Shown: piece by piece, positions 1 to 11,803 of the stretch
Numbering within the stretch: the stretch's first letter is position 1
Layout of the letters: every line of letters starts with the position of its first letter
Assembly: GCA_013365325.1 (NCBI GenBank)
Contig: JABVXV010000004.1
Location: forward strand, 310,001-374,000
Reading direction: 5' to 3'
Source of the DNA: Dipetalonema caudispina
Lineage: Eukaryota > Nematoda > Chromadorea > Rhabditida > Onchocercidae
DNA length: 64,000 nt
Notes under the pieces: generated by a model
What the model was told of the DNA's origin: nothing
Seen by the model: only the letters and a program-made list of their open reading frames with translations
The model's database searches: none
Position numbers and translations under genes: made by a program

Positions 1-2795
1 CAAATGAATCTGGTCCCTTAAGTTGCGGGAAGCAGTGGTACTATTATTTTCCAAGTTTTGTTATGATGTTGCAGGCCACAGTGTGAGGAACTTGGATTAC
101 GTATGTGTTCCCTGTAGATGCAAAATATTCGGTGAGTTGGGATAAGGGATTCCATACCCTGAAAAAGGTGTTTTTTTGCAAGGAAGTCATTATACTTTTT
201 TTAAAAAATGTTTTCGAGGAGTTACAGTATTTTGCAATAGGTGGGAGCGAATTGTGCAGTGTCAAGTGAGTGCTAATGAGCTGCCGTGCGTAATTACAAT
301 GATACAATACTATGTGATGCATTAAGCGATTCAGAAATGAACGGAAAGCAGTTATTCATACCACTTGAAGATATTGAATATTATTCTTTTCCTATCCCTT
401 TGCTATATGATCGCATTTCCAGAATTCATTCGTGTCAAGTACCGGACCGCAGCAGGTTGATGTTGCAGACAACAAAGTTGGAAGTTCCAAGAATTCTAAA
501 CCTGTCATTCAAACTGAATGCTGCTATGAAGAAAACTTTATCTGCATGGGCAGAGAATTGAATCTGCTAGACAATGTGAATCATTCATTAGTATTAATTA
601 CCTTGGATAATCACTTCTATAGTAAGAAGGGAACGGGTCCAATAGTCATTCACATTCATCCAACCAACATAAACTGTCTTTCTATCATTTCTCTACATAT
701 ATATATATATATGCTCCCGACTACTCTCTCACCTCTACCTCCTGTTTTGTTTACATTTGGAGTTTCCAACTAACAGTCAGCCCAGTGACTCTTAAATCAA
801 ACCGCCTTCCATCTCTAAATCATATTAATTGTGTTGTTACTCAATAAAATCTATACTCAACTACTCGTCGTGATACATATTCGACAAAAACACAAATTCC
901 TTCTATCACAAAGGAAAAAACTTCTACGACAGAAGTAGTGCAGAATTTTCGTAAGATGGTTACTCTTTTATCGTTAAAAAATTATCCTAATTCAGGAAAC
1001 ACGGGAAATGGTAATGTAGATTCATAAGGAAGGAGTTGAGAGAAATGATTGTAATAATTTAGTAAAAAGATCTATAACAAAAAAATTTGATGGAAGGATT
1101 AGGAAGGCATCAGATAATGACATAACGAATTGAGTCCGTGACCAAGGAAACAAAGACGCTCACCAACAGAAATACAAACAACAAGTGAATTAAAAGGAAG
1201 AAGGATAAGGAATATTCAAATCTAGACAAGATCATAATCAATAAATTGGGAACTAGGCCGAAAAAACCATAAAGCTGGAAAGGAAAAATTGTCAAAAATC
1301 TGAAACAGGTTGAAAGATGAAATCGGAAAGTGATGAACAGAGAGCGAGATCGATCTGCTTTCTTTCTATGTAAAGCATAACAGAAAAGGGAAACAAAGTG
1401 AGGTTAAAGGTTAGACGATGCATTGGCTTGGGATTTGTGCTGCTCGCTTCACGGGCATTCCGTTATTTTAGGGATGATTAGCTTCCATGAAGCGATTAAA
1501 TGATGTAAAACAAAAAAAGGTTGCCATATCGTTTGGCTGATGTATGACTTATGACCATGATGTTGTGTTGATGACATCAGCAGAGACAGGGGTGAGCAAG
1601 CAACCCGAATCGAGTAGTGTCAGGAAGCAAATATGGCCAAGAAGTACTTGTGAAATAGGGGATGGTAATCGGTGAATTGTAATTCTTCAAGTTCATAAAG
1701 GATTTTCAATTACTACAATTATTATCTCTATTAACTCCCAGTAAAGAGATCCCGAGAGTTTGCCGAGAGCGAAGATTAGTTAGCGAGAGGAACGAATTGG
1801 AAATTTAATCATAAAAGGACATACCTTTCGGTTATGCATGTCAGTAAAGACCTTCAATTTTGTTACAGTTCACCTTTTTTATACATCAATAAGAGTGAAT
1901 CGCTCATTTCTTAGCCTTCATAAACTGTTTAAATCCTTCATTACCAACAATTAATTATCGGCAGCTTACAATCCTTTGGATTTACCTATCTGCTCTATGT
2001 GTCCATTTTCTACTAATTACTGTTAAAAGTTGATCTCTTCTCTCTTTCTCCTTACCAACCTATGCCAGAAGTGGGAAATAAGAAGGAAACATCAAAGTGT
2101 ATGCAAATTTTTTGAAAAAAGCATACGGATGCTTATTTTTCCTTATTAGTCCTCAATTAGCGTAATCAGTAAGGTGTCAGATGATTGTTAATTTCAGTTA
2201 GAATATATATCTTCTACTGTTGGGAACAAACGGTCGTAAATGTATACATCGCAAGTCCACATCCGGTATTTTTGTTACGTCCTCATGAACAGGTATGTGA
2301 ATTTTCAGTTCGAAATGAGTGTTTTTTAGAGATGATTCAATTATTCGTACTTGTAACATTAGTATAGAGCTGGGAAATGGGAAAGAATCCGATCAGCATG
2401 TGAAACGACCATTATCTACTATAAAGAATGTTACTAGAATATCCCCTCGTTGTAAATGTTTGCATGTCGAGGTTGGTTTGAAGCAAATCATTGTCACGTA
2501 TCTGTCGTTAATCACCTTGTGGTATATATCAGGGGGTGTGGTTGTTAATGTTTATTTGTTTGTCTGGGGGTTTTGAGATTTGGTAAGATTGAAAGGTTTG
2601 GATATGCAGTTAAAAGCAAAACGACGGATAGATGAAAGTCGAAGTAAAAAAGTGAGGATATGAAATTGAGATTTATTATGATTACGATGACTTTAATTTT
2701 TGTAGCGCTTGCTTCTTCTTTGACGATTGACGTTTACTGGAAGAAGTTGGTCAGTGCAGGTGTCATAGGCAGAAGGCAATTTTGCGGTACAGTGG
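1..2795. other. 5' flank with no confident gene
   Basis: About 2.8 kb before the first confident gene. It holds a short AT microsatellite near 698-711, pyrimidine-rich stretches around 720-750 and several stop-riddled frames. Two overlapping open frames at about 331-561 and 422-711 are the only coding-like part and are listed separately. The rest shows no recognisable protein, tRNA or rRNA. The last few hundred bases probably hold the promoter and 5' leader of the P4-ATPase gene. Confidence 0.5.
331..711 (+). other. Possible unassigned exon(s), two overlapping open frames
   Basis: Two + frames stay open over the same DNA. One starts at an ATG a few bases after an acceptor-like TTCAG and runs to a stop at 561. 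The other is open from a TTTCCAG acceptor-like site (exon from about 422) and has a mixed, protein-like composition for roughly 80 codons before the AT repeat. No family is recognisable in either. It could be the last exon of a gene lying upstream of the window, or chance. Only transcript data would settle which frame, if any, is used. Confidence 0.2.
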
Positions 2796-5700
2796 ATGCG
2801 CTATAGTCGTGGACTTGGAGCAGCGGAAACGAAAATACGGTTGGAGGAGTCTCAACCACTGATGAGCGAATCAGTCGCCAGCACCAGCAGAGACGACATC
2901 TTTCTGTTGCCTCTCGCAAGTACTTCGCCGTCCTCCACAGTGAATCGTTTCACGGGATTTTTCGATAGCATCATGTTCAGGTTTGTTATCCCTCTAATAA
3001 CACATCTTTCAAGTGTGCATCTGCAAACTTCTGACTCCCATAAAATTTTGTCGTTCCTATTTATTGTTGTAGTGTCATAGTAAGATTAAAATTTCTCTCT
3101 TTTTTCTTCCTCATTCTTGAGTACTGCTGAGAAGAGGAATAACGCAAACTATGAAAGTTTGAATATAAGCAGTGCCACCCATAGTTCTATACCTGGTGTT
3201 TGTGTTTAGAAATGAAAAGGAAATTTGCCATTAAGTTGAGATTTCCATCCTAACAAACAGTTCGATAAGATATGCCCTTTCGAAGATTGATATGGCTTCA
3301 GATGCTGCTGGAATTTCCTCCGTCGGCGACGCACATTGCATTCTCGAACAATAAGAGTTGGTCATGGGCCGATACTGGGTTCAGCGCATTCATTTCCTCC
3401 CAACACAGTTTGTAATCAGAAATACAACATTTTCACCTTCGTCCCTTTGGTTAGACACCTATAATATTACAGTATATGCAGTGTTTCAAGTTTACTGTAT
3501 TTTTATGAACAGTTTTTTAGGTTCTTTTTCAACAGTTCAAGTTCTTCCTGAATCTTTACTTTCTGCTGATGGCTTGCAGTCAATTTATTCCAGCAATTCA
3601 AATTGGAGCACCGATCACTTATTGGGGACCACTGGTAAGCATTTTGTAGTCATTAAATAATGCCAAGGAGTAACTGTCCTGGTTGTAGGGTTTTGTGTTA
3701 ACAGTAACACTGATTCGCGAAGCTATGGATGATTTTGTTCGCTTCTTGAGAGATCGAGAGCTGAATAGTGAAAAGTATGAAAAACTAACACCGCAAGGCA
3801 TCGATTATATATCGAGCTCGTAAGTTTTTCTTTTTTTTTTTTTTTTTTTTGACTGCAGTAATTAATTAATTTCCTGCTGACTCGGCTGAGATGTTAGACA
3901 GAATTTAAATTTTTATTTGGTAGGAATCGAATCTTATTGCTCCATATTGCAGAAATATTAAAGTCGGCGATCTGATTATCATACAGAAGGATAAGCGTGT
4001 ACCTGCAGATGTAGTGTTCTTGCGAACTACTGAGAAATCCGGCGCCTCTTTTATTAGAACTGATCAGTTAGACGGTGAAACTGATTGGAAGTTACGGATT
4101 GCTGTTCCTGTTACTCAGAATCTTGTTTTGGATCAGGTACGTCTCTTTATGCCCCACATCTTGCTTTGTTTAGTGTGAAATCTTGTCTCATTTCAGGATA
4201 TATTCGATCTTAATCTGGAAATTTATGCCGAAAAACCACAAAAGGATATTCATGACTTCGTGGGTACCTTCAAGGTGTGATTATGTACACTTTTTTGATC
4301 CATTAAAATTTTCGATTTGAATTTGTTTACATGCTCGCTCTAGAATAGAACTTGTTGAAGGTAGTCTTTTTGCTTTAGAAATATATACTTTGAAATTTTC
4401 AGGTGAGTTCAGAGGACTCAACGCAGGACGGATCCTTAAACGTTGAAAATGTTCTTTGGGCTAATACGGTTCTTGCTAGTGGTCGTGTAGTGGGTGTTGT
4501 TGTGTATACAGGTCGCGAAACTAGATCTGTCATGAATACCACTTTGCCGGGAAGTAAAGTTGGATTACTGGACGTAGAGGTTAAATCCTTCCATACTTTT
4601 ACCGATTTAGTTGTTAAATAATGTTTCAGTAGTGAACTAAATTGAAAACTTCTTTTTTCTGAAATCTTGTAATTAGTTTAGAGACATATTGCAGTCCTTT
4701 TTTTGATTTTAGGTCAATAACTTGACCAAGATATTATTCCTATTTGTGGTTGTGCTAGCTTCTGTTATGGTCGCCATGAAGGGATTGGATAAGAATTGGT
4801 AACCTATTTTGCAATCATTTCTCTTGGTCAAAATTTGTGTGTGTTATTTTTGTAGAAATGGAAGAAATTTGTTTCAGGTACCGATACTTGATGAGATTCA
4901 TTTTATTATTCTCATATATAATCCCAATATCATTACGTGTCAATTTGGATATGGCTAAGCTCTTTTATTCATGGCAAATCGGAAGAGACCGTCACATCAA
5001 AGGTCATTACATCTGTTTTTTGTTTTTGCTTCAATGAGGGGATATCCGATAGATTGGCGGTTTCTTATTATTTCAAATCTACAGATACTGTTGTACGCAG
5101 TAGCACCATTCCTGAAGAATTGGGTCGGATTTCATTTTTATTATCTGATAAAACGGGAACATTAACAATGAATGAAATGCGCTTCAAGAAGATTCACCTA
5201 GGAACGGTGGCGTTCAGCAGCGATGCTTTTGAGGTATATGTTGTTGTTTTGCAAATGATAGAATTGAAGAGCGGTTGTGAAAAAAATTCATCTTTTTACG
5301 GATGTCTTTTTTTTAGGATGTCTCTCGACATGTGTTGTCAGCTTATTCTGGGAAACTCGGTCGTCATTCATTTTCTAGTAAACTGCAGACGGCAGTAGAA
5401 GCGATTGCGCTTTGTCATAATGTAACGCCAACAGAAGAAAATGGACAGATTAGTTACCAGGCTGCTAGTCCTGATGAAGTTCTGTTTTTGATGTTCAGTG
5501 TAATTTTAGAGAATGAACTGTGTTGGTATGAAGGAAAAGTATTGCAGGTTGCACTGGTTCGATGGACGGAACAAGTTGGTGTTCGGCTAGCGCAACGTGA
5601 CCTCACTTCAATGCAACTGCAACTTTCAAATGGTCAAACAAAAAGTTTCCAAATTCTCCATTTATTTCCATTCACATCTGAAACAAAACGGATGGGAATC

Positions 5701-8700
5701 ATCATTAAGGTCGGTCATTGATCTGGTAATGGTTGTAAACATAAACATCATTTGAGACATCTCGGAAATGCAAGCAGTTCTTCGTTTTGTTAGTAACTAT
5801 TGTATAAATATTTAGGACGAGACGAGTGATGAGATCAGTTTGTTAATGAAAGGTGCCGATACGGTTATGGCTGGAATGGTGCAGTATAACGACTGGTTAG
5901 AAGAGGAATGCAGCAATATGGCGAGAGAAGGTTCATTCTTGTCAGTAATATTCTATGGAATGATATTTTGTTTACATATTCTTTGTAGGATTGCGTACTT
6001 TGGTAGTCGCGAAGAAAGTGTTGTCGATGGAACAACTGGCCGATTTCGAGAAGCACTATCATCAAGCGAAGATGACGGTGGTTGATCGAAGTGAGCACAT
6101 GGCTGCAGTGCTGAGGCGGTTGGAGACCGATTTGCAGCTAATTTGTTTGACGGGTGTCGAGGATAGATTACAAGTATTGCTGTTATCAGTTTCTGATTAG
6201 TGGACTAAAACAAATATGTCGAGGATAGATTACAAATATTGCTGTTATCATTTTCTGCTGGTTCATTTGGACCGAACGATGTCTCATGGCTTGGTGTTTA
6301 GATGATCCTTGTTTTCTGTGCTAGATAAATTGTATATTTTTTTTCAGTAACAGCTTTAATAATTTGGGGAGAATTGCAGTTGATTTTTCTAGCATTAAAA
6401 ACATTTTAGCATGCGAAATATATTAATCACATTTTTAAAAAAAAATAATGATCAATAACTCAACGCAGTTGAAGTTTTTTTTCATCTACTATATTGCTGC
6501 CAATTTAAGCTGACATTTGATATTCTGAACATATAAAGAGTTGCACATAATTACTTCATCGATTTTTAAGAATACTTGGCACATTTGCAGGACCAAGTGA
6601 CAACTTCGCTGGAGCTGCTTCGAAATGCAGGGATCAAAATCTGGATGTTGACTGGGGATAAACTGGAGACTGCGATTTGTATTGCGAAGTCGTCTGGACT
6701 TTTTTCTAAGACAGACAATGTCCATGTATTCGGACAAGTACAGACTAGAATAGATGCCCATAACGAACTAAACGCCTTAAGAAGGTAGTCGTTTCATAAG
6801 GATAACTAAAACGGAGAATCATTGTTAGATATTCTTTTTTCTTGGCTTTATCAGTCATTTACAGGAAAAACGATGTGGCACTAGTTCTTTCTGGATCTGC
6901 CCTCAATGTGTGCTTGCAATATTATGAAGCTGAAGTGGCGGAACTCGTACGTTCGTTCGTCTTTATCCTCTTTTACTTCTATTAAATACTTTGCAAGATT
7001 CCCACAAAGAGAAGATTCCGCGTTGGGTTATAATCCTCCTGAAAAATGTTGCAGAACAAGAAAACAAAGAAAGTCTCAAATCCATTTTTATCTGAAGTAT
7101 TCTTGTAGAGCATTATGTAGTGAATAAGCTCGGTGGAGTTTTTGTTTTGGATTTCCTCGTAGTTTCATTCTGCCAAATACATATATATATGTTTTTCAAA
7201 TAACTTCAGGTTTGTGGATGTACTGCTGTAGTGTGCTGTAGGTGTTCACCAGAGCAGAAGGCTCAGCTCGTGAATTTGCTTCGAAAATATCGTTCCCCTT
7301 TACGAGTGGCTGCTATTGGTGATGGTGGTAATGACGTGTCTATGATTCAAGCAGCACATGCGGGGATTGGAATTGACGCTCATGAAGGTGTCTAAATACT
7401 GAAAGTATAACTCATTTTTGTGCAGAAACGAGAGAGACCAGTTAGACTACTATCTTACACATTTTTAAAAATATTCGTTGTTTTCCGCTGCATAAAGAAT
7501 AACTGGAAATAACAATATTTGCTGTGTAAAATTTCAAATAAGTACTACGAGATTTGTTGCAATGAGCTTCCAAACAAAAAGTGACTAGAGAGTGAAGAAT
7601 GAAGGAAGGTGTGAACCCTTGCTAATCTACTGGCTAACGTGATGCTAAGATCTGCTTAAACAAGGAATAAACGAATTATTGTAAGGCACCGATTTCCAAT
7701 GGAAATAATTTTGTTATTATAAAGATGAAAGCATCCCGTAATACAAAGTGGCTTAACAGTCATGTCATGTCATACAATCTAATTGCGAGTTTCCGTTTTG
7801 ACTTTATGCTTTCTTGCTTTTTAATTATATGGTTATTTTTAGGGAAGCAGGCGTCCTTGGCAGCCGACTTTTCTATCCCTCAATTTGCTCATATTTGTCG
7901 TTTACTGCTTGTTCATGGGCGTTATTGTTATAAACGCTCTTGTGCACTTTCTCAATTCGTGATGCATAGAGGTAAGTCCAGTTACTGTTTGTAATTCTTC
8001 TTATCGTTAAGTTCTTAAAACGCGATTTTTTTCAGGTCTCATTATATCGATTATGCAAGCCATTTTCTCGTGCGTATTTTATTTTGCTTCTGTTTCGTTG
8101 TATCAGGGCGTACTAATGGTTGCGTGAGTTCATCTTTCAGTTTTATAGTTTTTCAGTACCGTATTCATTTACATTCATTTGCTCTTTCATACGCTGATTT
8201 TTTAACAATCATCTTCTAATAAAATATACCCTGCAGCCGTGCAAGTTGTTGCGATGAACGTTTGTCACACCCTTCCACTTCTTTGTGTTTTTAATACAGC
8301 AGATATTAATTTTTCCCACTTCCATGTGTTATTCTGGTTACGCCATCAAAAAGAGTTTATCTATCACATTTATGCAAAATTCCATTAGGCCTTTTCGTTA
8401 TTTGACAGTGACATTATTTGCAGATATTCGACCGTGTACACAATGCTACCGGTGTTTTCCTTGGTGGTCGATCGAGATGTTACTGCTTTGAATGCTTTAA
8501 CTTATCCCGAGCTTTATAAAGAACTCGGCAAAGGACGTTCTCTCTCGTACAAAACTTTCTGTATATGGATTCTTATAAGTATTTATCAAGGTCAGATTTT
8601 TAAAAAGAGTGATATTCTGACTTTAAAGAGCTTGTATTACTTATTTATTGATATTTGAACAGTGATTGTTCAGGATCAGCAATCATGTACGGCGCCTTGC

Positions 8701-9190
8701 TTGTATTCGATTCCGACTTCATTCATATTGTATCCATCAGTTTCACTGCACTAATCGTCACTGAACTGATTATGGTGGCACTTACCATACATACTTGGCA
8801 CTGGGCCATGCTTCTTGCTCAGGTTTACATTTGCTTCCTTATCCTCAACACGATAACACTCAAACAAGACAATATATTTTAGATCAGTTCATCTTTAGCT
8901 CGTTTTACTGCAACGAAGATTAAAAGTTGTTTTTAATCGATATCTGAAGCCTCTGATATTCGGTTTTGGAATACGAATAATCATTCTTTTGTTATTTTCA
9001 GGCTCTTTCGCTGAGCTTATATGCGGGATCCCTGCTGTTATTGGACAATTTCTTTGACCGTCAATTTGTTACGACATGGATTTTTTTGTCAAAGACAACA
9101 GCTATAACAGCAATTTCATGTTTCCCACTTTATATCATTAAGGCACTGAGAAGACGATTTTCACCCCCATCATATGCTAAAGTTAATTAG
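2796..9190 (+). CDS. tat-5: P4-type ATPase, TAT-5/ATP9A-ATP9B family (phospholipid flippase-like)
   Basis: Putative aminophospholipid transporter of the Neo1/ATP9/TAT-5 class. The family acts in Golgi, endosome and plasma-membrane lipid asymmetry; C. elegans TAT-5 restrains ectosome shedding. My 22-exon model gives 1058 aa: 2796-2980, 3302-3449, 3521-3634, 3689-3819, 3953-4136, 4197-4274, 4403-4579, 4713-4798, 4878-5002, 5085-5233, 5317-5478, 5548-5709, 5816-5930, 5989-6173, 6591-6784, 6865-6946, 7210-7387, 7843-7971, 8036-8123, 8424-8590, 8674-8822, 9002-9190. Visible are DGETDWK in the actuator domain, the phosphorylation motif DKTGTLT near residue 431 (5147-5167), SPDEV in the nucleotide domain, [21 protein letters not shown] near residue 796, and the C-terminal RRRFSPPSY block shared with ATP9. 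The start ATG lies four bases after an acceptor-like CAG. Exons 1-2 encode a basic, Cys/Trp-rich N-terminus as in ATP9. Intron 11 (5479-5547) has a weak donor. Family assignment is firm; single exon ends may be off. Confidence 0.93.
6155..6257 (+). repeat. 62-bp-offset direct repeat spanning the end of a tat-5 exon
   Basis: Bases 6155-6195 recur at 6217-6257 with two mismatches in 41. The first copy covers the end of exon 14 and its GT donor (6174-6175). In the second copy the donor G is an A, so it cannot act as the same splice site. Confidence 0.85.
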
Positions 9191-10059
9191 TTCGGAGCGT
9201 TTTGAACCGCCGACTGTGACAGATTTTTTGACCTTCACCTGTCACAAGAATTGAAAAATTTTTTTGCGTGCGAAAGAACGCTTAAAAGAGGGAGTCAGTT
9301 GATCGGCAATGCCGGCGTACGACAGTTACTCATCTCTCCTCATTGGTAAAATACGTACACAGCATTTAATGTTATCTATGATGGATTTGTATATAATGTA
9401 CTGTGATATTTATTTCTTTCATTATTATAAAATCCTATCGTCTGTTTATAGTAATTTTGGTGTTTGTTTAGACCTGGATTGCTTAGCAATTGAGAGAGAC
9501 GGATTGTGGGTTGGGAATCCCATCTATGTCTTTGTTTCAAGTAACTGATAATAAATGTAACTTTCAGTATCCAGGTGACTTATGAACGCCTTGATTATTC
9601 ATTGTGAGAATAAATAGTTTCGACGAATTACATCTAAAATGATTGAGTGAGAAACTCTCTATATATATTTACGGTGTCGATAAGTAAAAATATTTCCACT
9701 GATAATAAATAAATATAGTGATTTGTTATCATGTTTTACCGTTCCAGCTCAAAACGTTCGATAATCTCGATATCTTTCTTTTTCTTTCCATTATTTTATT
9801 TGTGCTCAGTTATTCTGATCCAAGTATGTTCCAATCAGAGCCACATTTCCGAGTCGATAAGTGTATATGATAGGTAATGTGGAAACCAATATTGGGAAGT
9901 GAAGGATTCATCATATGTCACTCATTTATTGTTCAAGGTGTAATAAACTAGTAATAACGTGTTATAGACTCAGAAAGTATGTTCTTTTATAGATTCCGTC
10001 AGGATTTTATAATTGATTATGGATCCAGCTCAGCTAGAGCAATTCATTTCAGGACGTGG
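9191..10059. other. Spacer between tat-5 and aph-1
   Basis: About 870 bases. A candidate AATAAA polyadenylation signal lies at 9550-9555 and others near 9604 and 9700. Open frames here are short and show no family features. The spacer ends at a TTTCAG acceptor seven bases before the aph-1 ATG. Confidence 0.6.
10042..10059 (+). promoter_or_regulatory. Probable trans-splice acceptor for aph-1
   Basis: CATTTCAG ends at 10052, and the first ATG follows at 10060 and opens exactly where APH-1 proteins begin. An acceptor with no upstream coding exon fits spliced-leader addition. It also argues against extending the open frame upstream to 9979. Confidence 0.55.
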
Positions 10060-11803
10060 ATGGCGGTACTAGCGGGTATTGGATATTTATTCATTGCATT
10101 TTCACCTTCCATTGTTATTTTCCGACGGGTAATTGCCAACGATCCCTTGCGAATAATACTCTTTGTGTTGGGGTATGTTTCAAGCCCTCGGTAGTCTTCA
10201 GTTAAAAATAATATCCATTCGGTCGGACTACCGTTACTGTCACCATATCACTGTTAAACTTTGTGTAAAAGAATCCAATTCATTCGTATGCTGGTATTTG
10301 CCCATTGTCCCACATTATCACCTGGTAATTAATAGTCTGCTTCGATTACATATCAGTAAATATTACTCATTTCGTTTTCCAATGTTTCCTTCATTCTATT
10401 CGCTTTCAGTGCATTTTTTTGGCTCCTATCGTTGCTACTGTCGGCATGTGTATGGTTCGCAATGGTACCCTTCAGAGAGCATCTGGTTTTTGCAGTAGCT
10501 ATCTCTGTCGCATTACAAGAGGGAGCCAGACTTCTTCATTTTATCCTCTTAAAAAAGGCACAAAAGTGATAATTTTATATAAAGACGACATTTATTGACT
10601 CGAATGCTGTCAAATCATTTGACAATTCATAACTGCATCCTTTTATACAGATAAATGGCTTGGTATTCGTACGATCATAAGTATTTCCCTTCCCTTTCTA
10701 CTCTACGTTTAGTAAGTGAGCTGAATCATATTTACCGCTGCTGTATTCCTGTAGAGTGGTCCTGTTAAATACTTGCTGAAAACCGCTCCTTTCATAATAT
10801 ACTTCTTCAGGGGTCTGAACCACATGTCAGCTGCTGGCCAAAGAATAGCTGGTGTGCATACTCTGCGACATGCTCGCCATATTTTGGCTACTGTATGTGG
10901 CTTAGGAATGGGCGTGATGGCAGCTTTGTTTCTTATTATTAATGTGATTGCCGACTTTTGGGGCCGTGGTACTGTGGGTTTACCAGCCACTGTACCATAC
11001 GTATCGGATCGTTTCACAGTCAAGCTTCTTCCCAATGACCAGCATTTCCCTGTAAGTTTTCTTTAAAAAAATTTACCGTCTATAAAATTACTAGATGTTC
11101 CCGAAGCGTTGTAGATCAAAAGTAAAGGAAGGGAAAAGTGGTGATGGATGATATTCATAGTAGATTTTTATTTGGAGGTAACGTGAATAAGATAATATAA
11201 ATAACCTCATTCTAAGAACATTTTACTTTTAATTGATATGGTAAGCTGTAGATTTGCAGATAACGTATTCGATATCAGCATGCATGGTCACACTGTGTCA
11301 CGTCTTCTGGACCGTGTTGTTCTGGGATGGATGTCATAAGAAAGGTACGACGAGCACCTGGTGGATGGGTGTTTGCTTTGCTATCTTTTCACATTACGCT
11401 ATGTCTGCTCTGGTAATTATTCTTTTTTTCCTATAAATGTCACATTTTTTTTTTTTTTTTTTTTTTTTATGATACACCTAGTAAAGGTGCTCTTGATTAA
11501 GATAAAAAGATATTTTTTCCAAGAGAGACCATTTTTTAACAGCAATAGTTGTAGAGCTTCGGAAATCGAACGAAATATCAGATGGCTATAATGTGCGTTC
11601 AGGGAGCTATCGTTGTGGTAAATGCAATAATCTCCTTCTTGGTTATGGGTGTCACTTGGCCAGTGTTGAAACACAAAACAAAATTAGCATTTTGCAGACT
11701 GCTATGCATAAAAGGCTGCAGTTCGGGATCTGTTGATGTTTCTGTTTCCAGATCGGAAAACCCTGCCAATGATAGGTCTGATACACTCCATATTTATACC
11801 TAA
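10060..11803 (+). CDS. aph-1: APH-1, gamma-secretase subunit
   Basis: Multi-pass scaffold of the gamma-secretase complex (with presenilin, nicastrin and PEN-2), which cleaves Notch and other membrane stubs. Five exons, 303 aa: 10060-10172, 10410-10565, 10811-11051, 11260-11412, 11555-11803. The N-terminal block (AFSPS, then NDPLRII) and the ALQEGARL block of the second exon match APH-1. Exon 3 carries the helix with the G-x-x-x-G motif; the third glycine of the usual GxxxGxxxG appears to be alanine. Two conserved membrane histidines are kept, near residue 184 (CHVFW) and 215 (SHYAMS). The length is near that of C. elegans APH-1. The last exon boundary (after TTGTAG at 11549-11554) rests on frame and alignment. 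A 24-nt poly-T tract lies in the preceding intron. An AATAAA at 12088-12093 may end the transcript. It follows tat-5 on the same strand, a neighbour pair I recall from C. elegans. Confidence 0.93.

Noticed and set aside
4837..5083. Continuation of the open frame past exon 9 of tat-5
   Set aside because: The donor at 5003 and acceptor at 5084 join two blocks that are adjacent in ATP9 proteins; the extra sequence has no counterpart.
9979..10059. Upstream extension of the aph-1 open frame
   Set aside because: A good acceptor lies inside it at 10052, and the ATG at 10060 begins exactly where APH-1 homologues begin.
10709..11035. Minus-strand open frame of 108 codons
   Set aside because: It mirrors the third aph-1 exon, whose + strand reading is clearly conserved.
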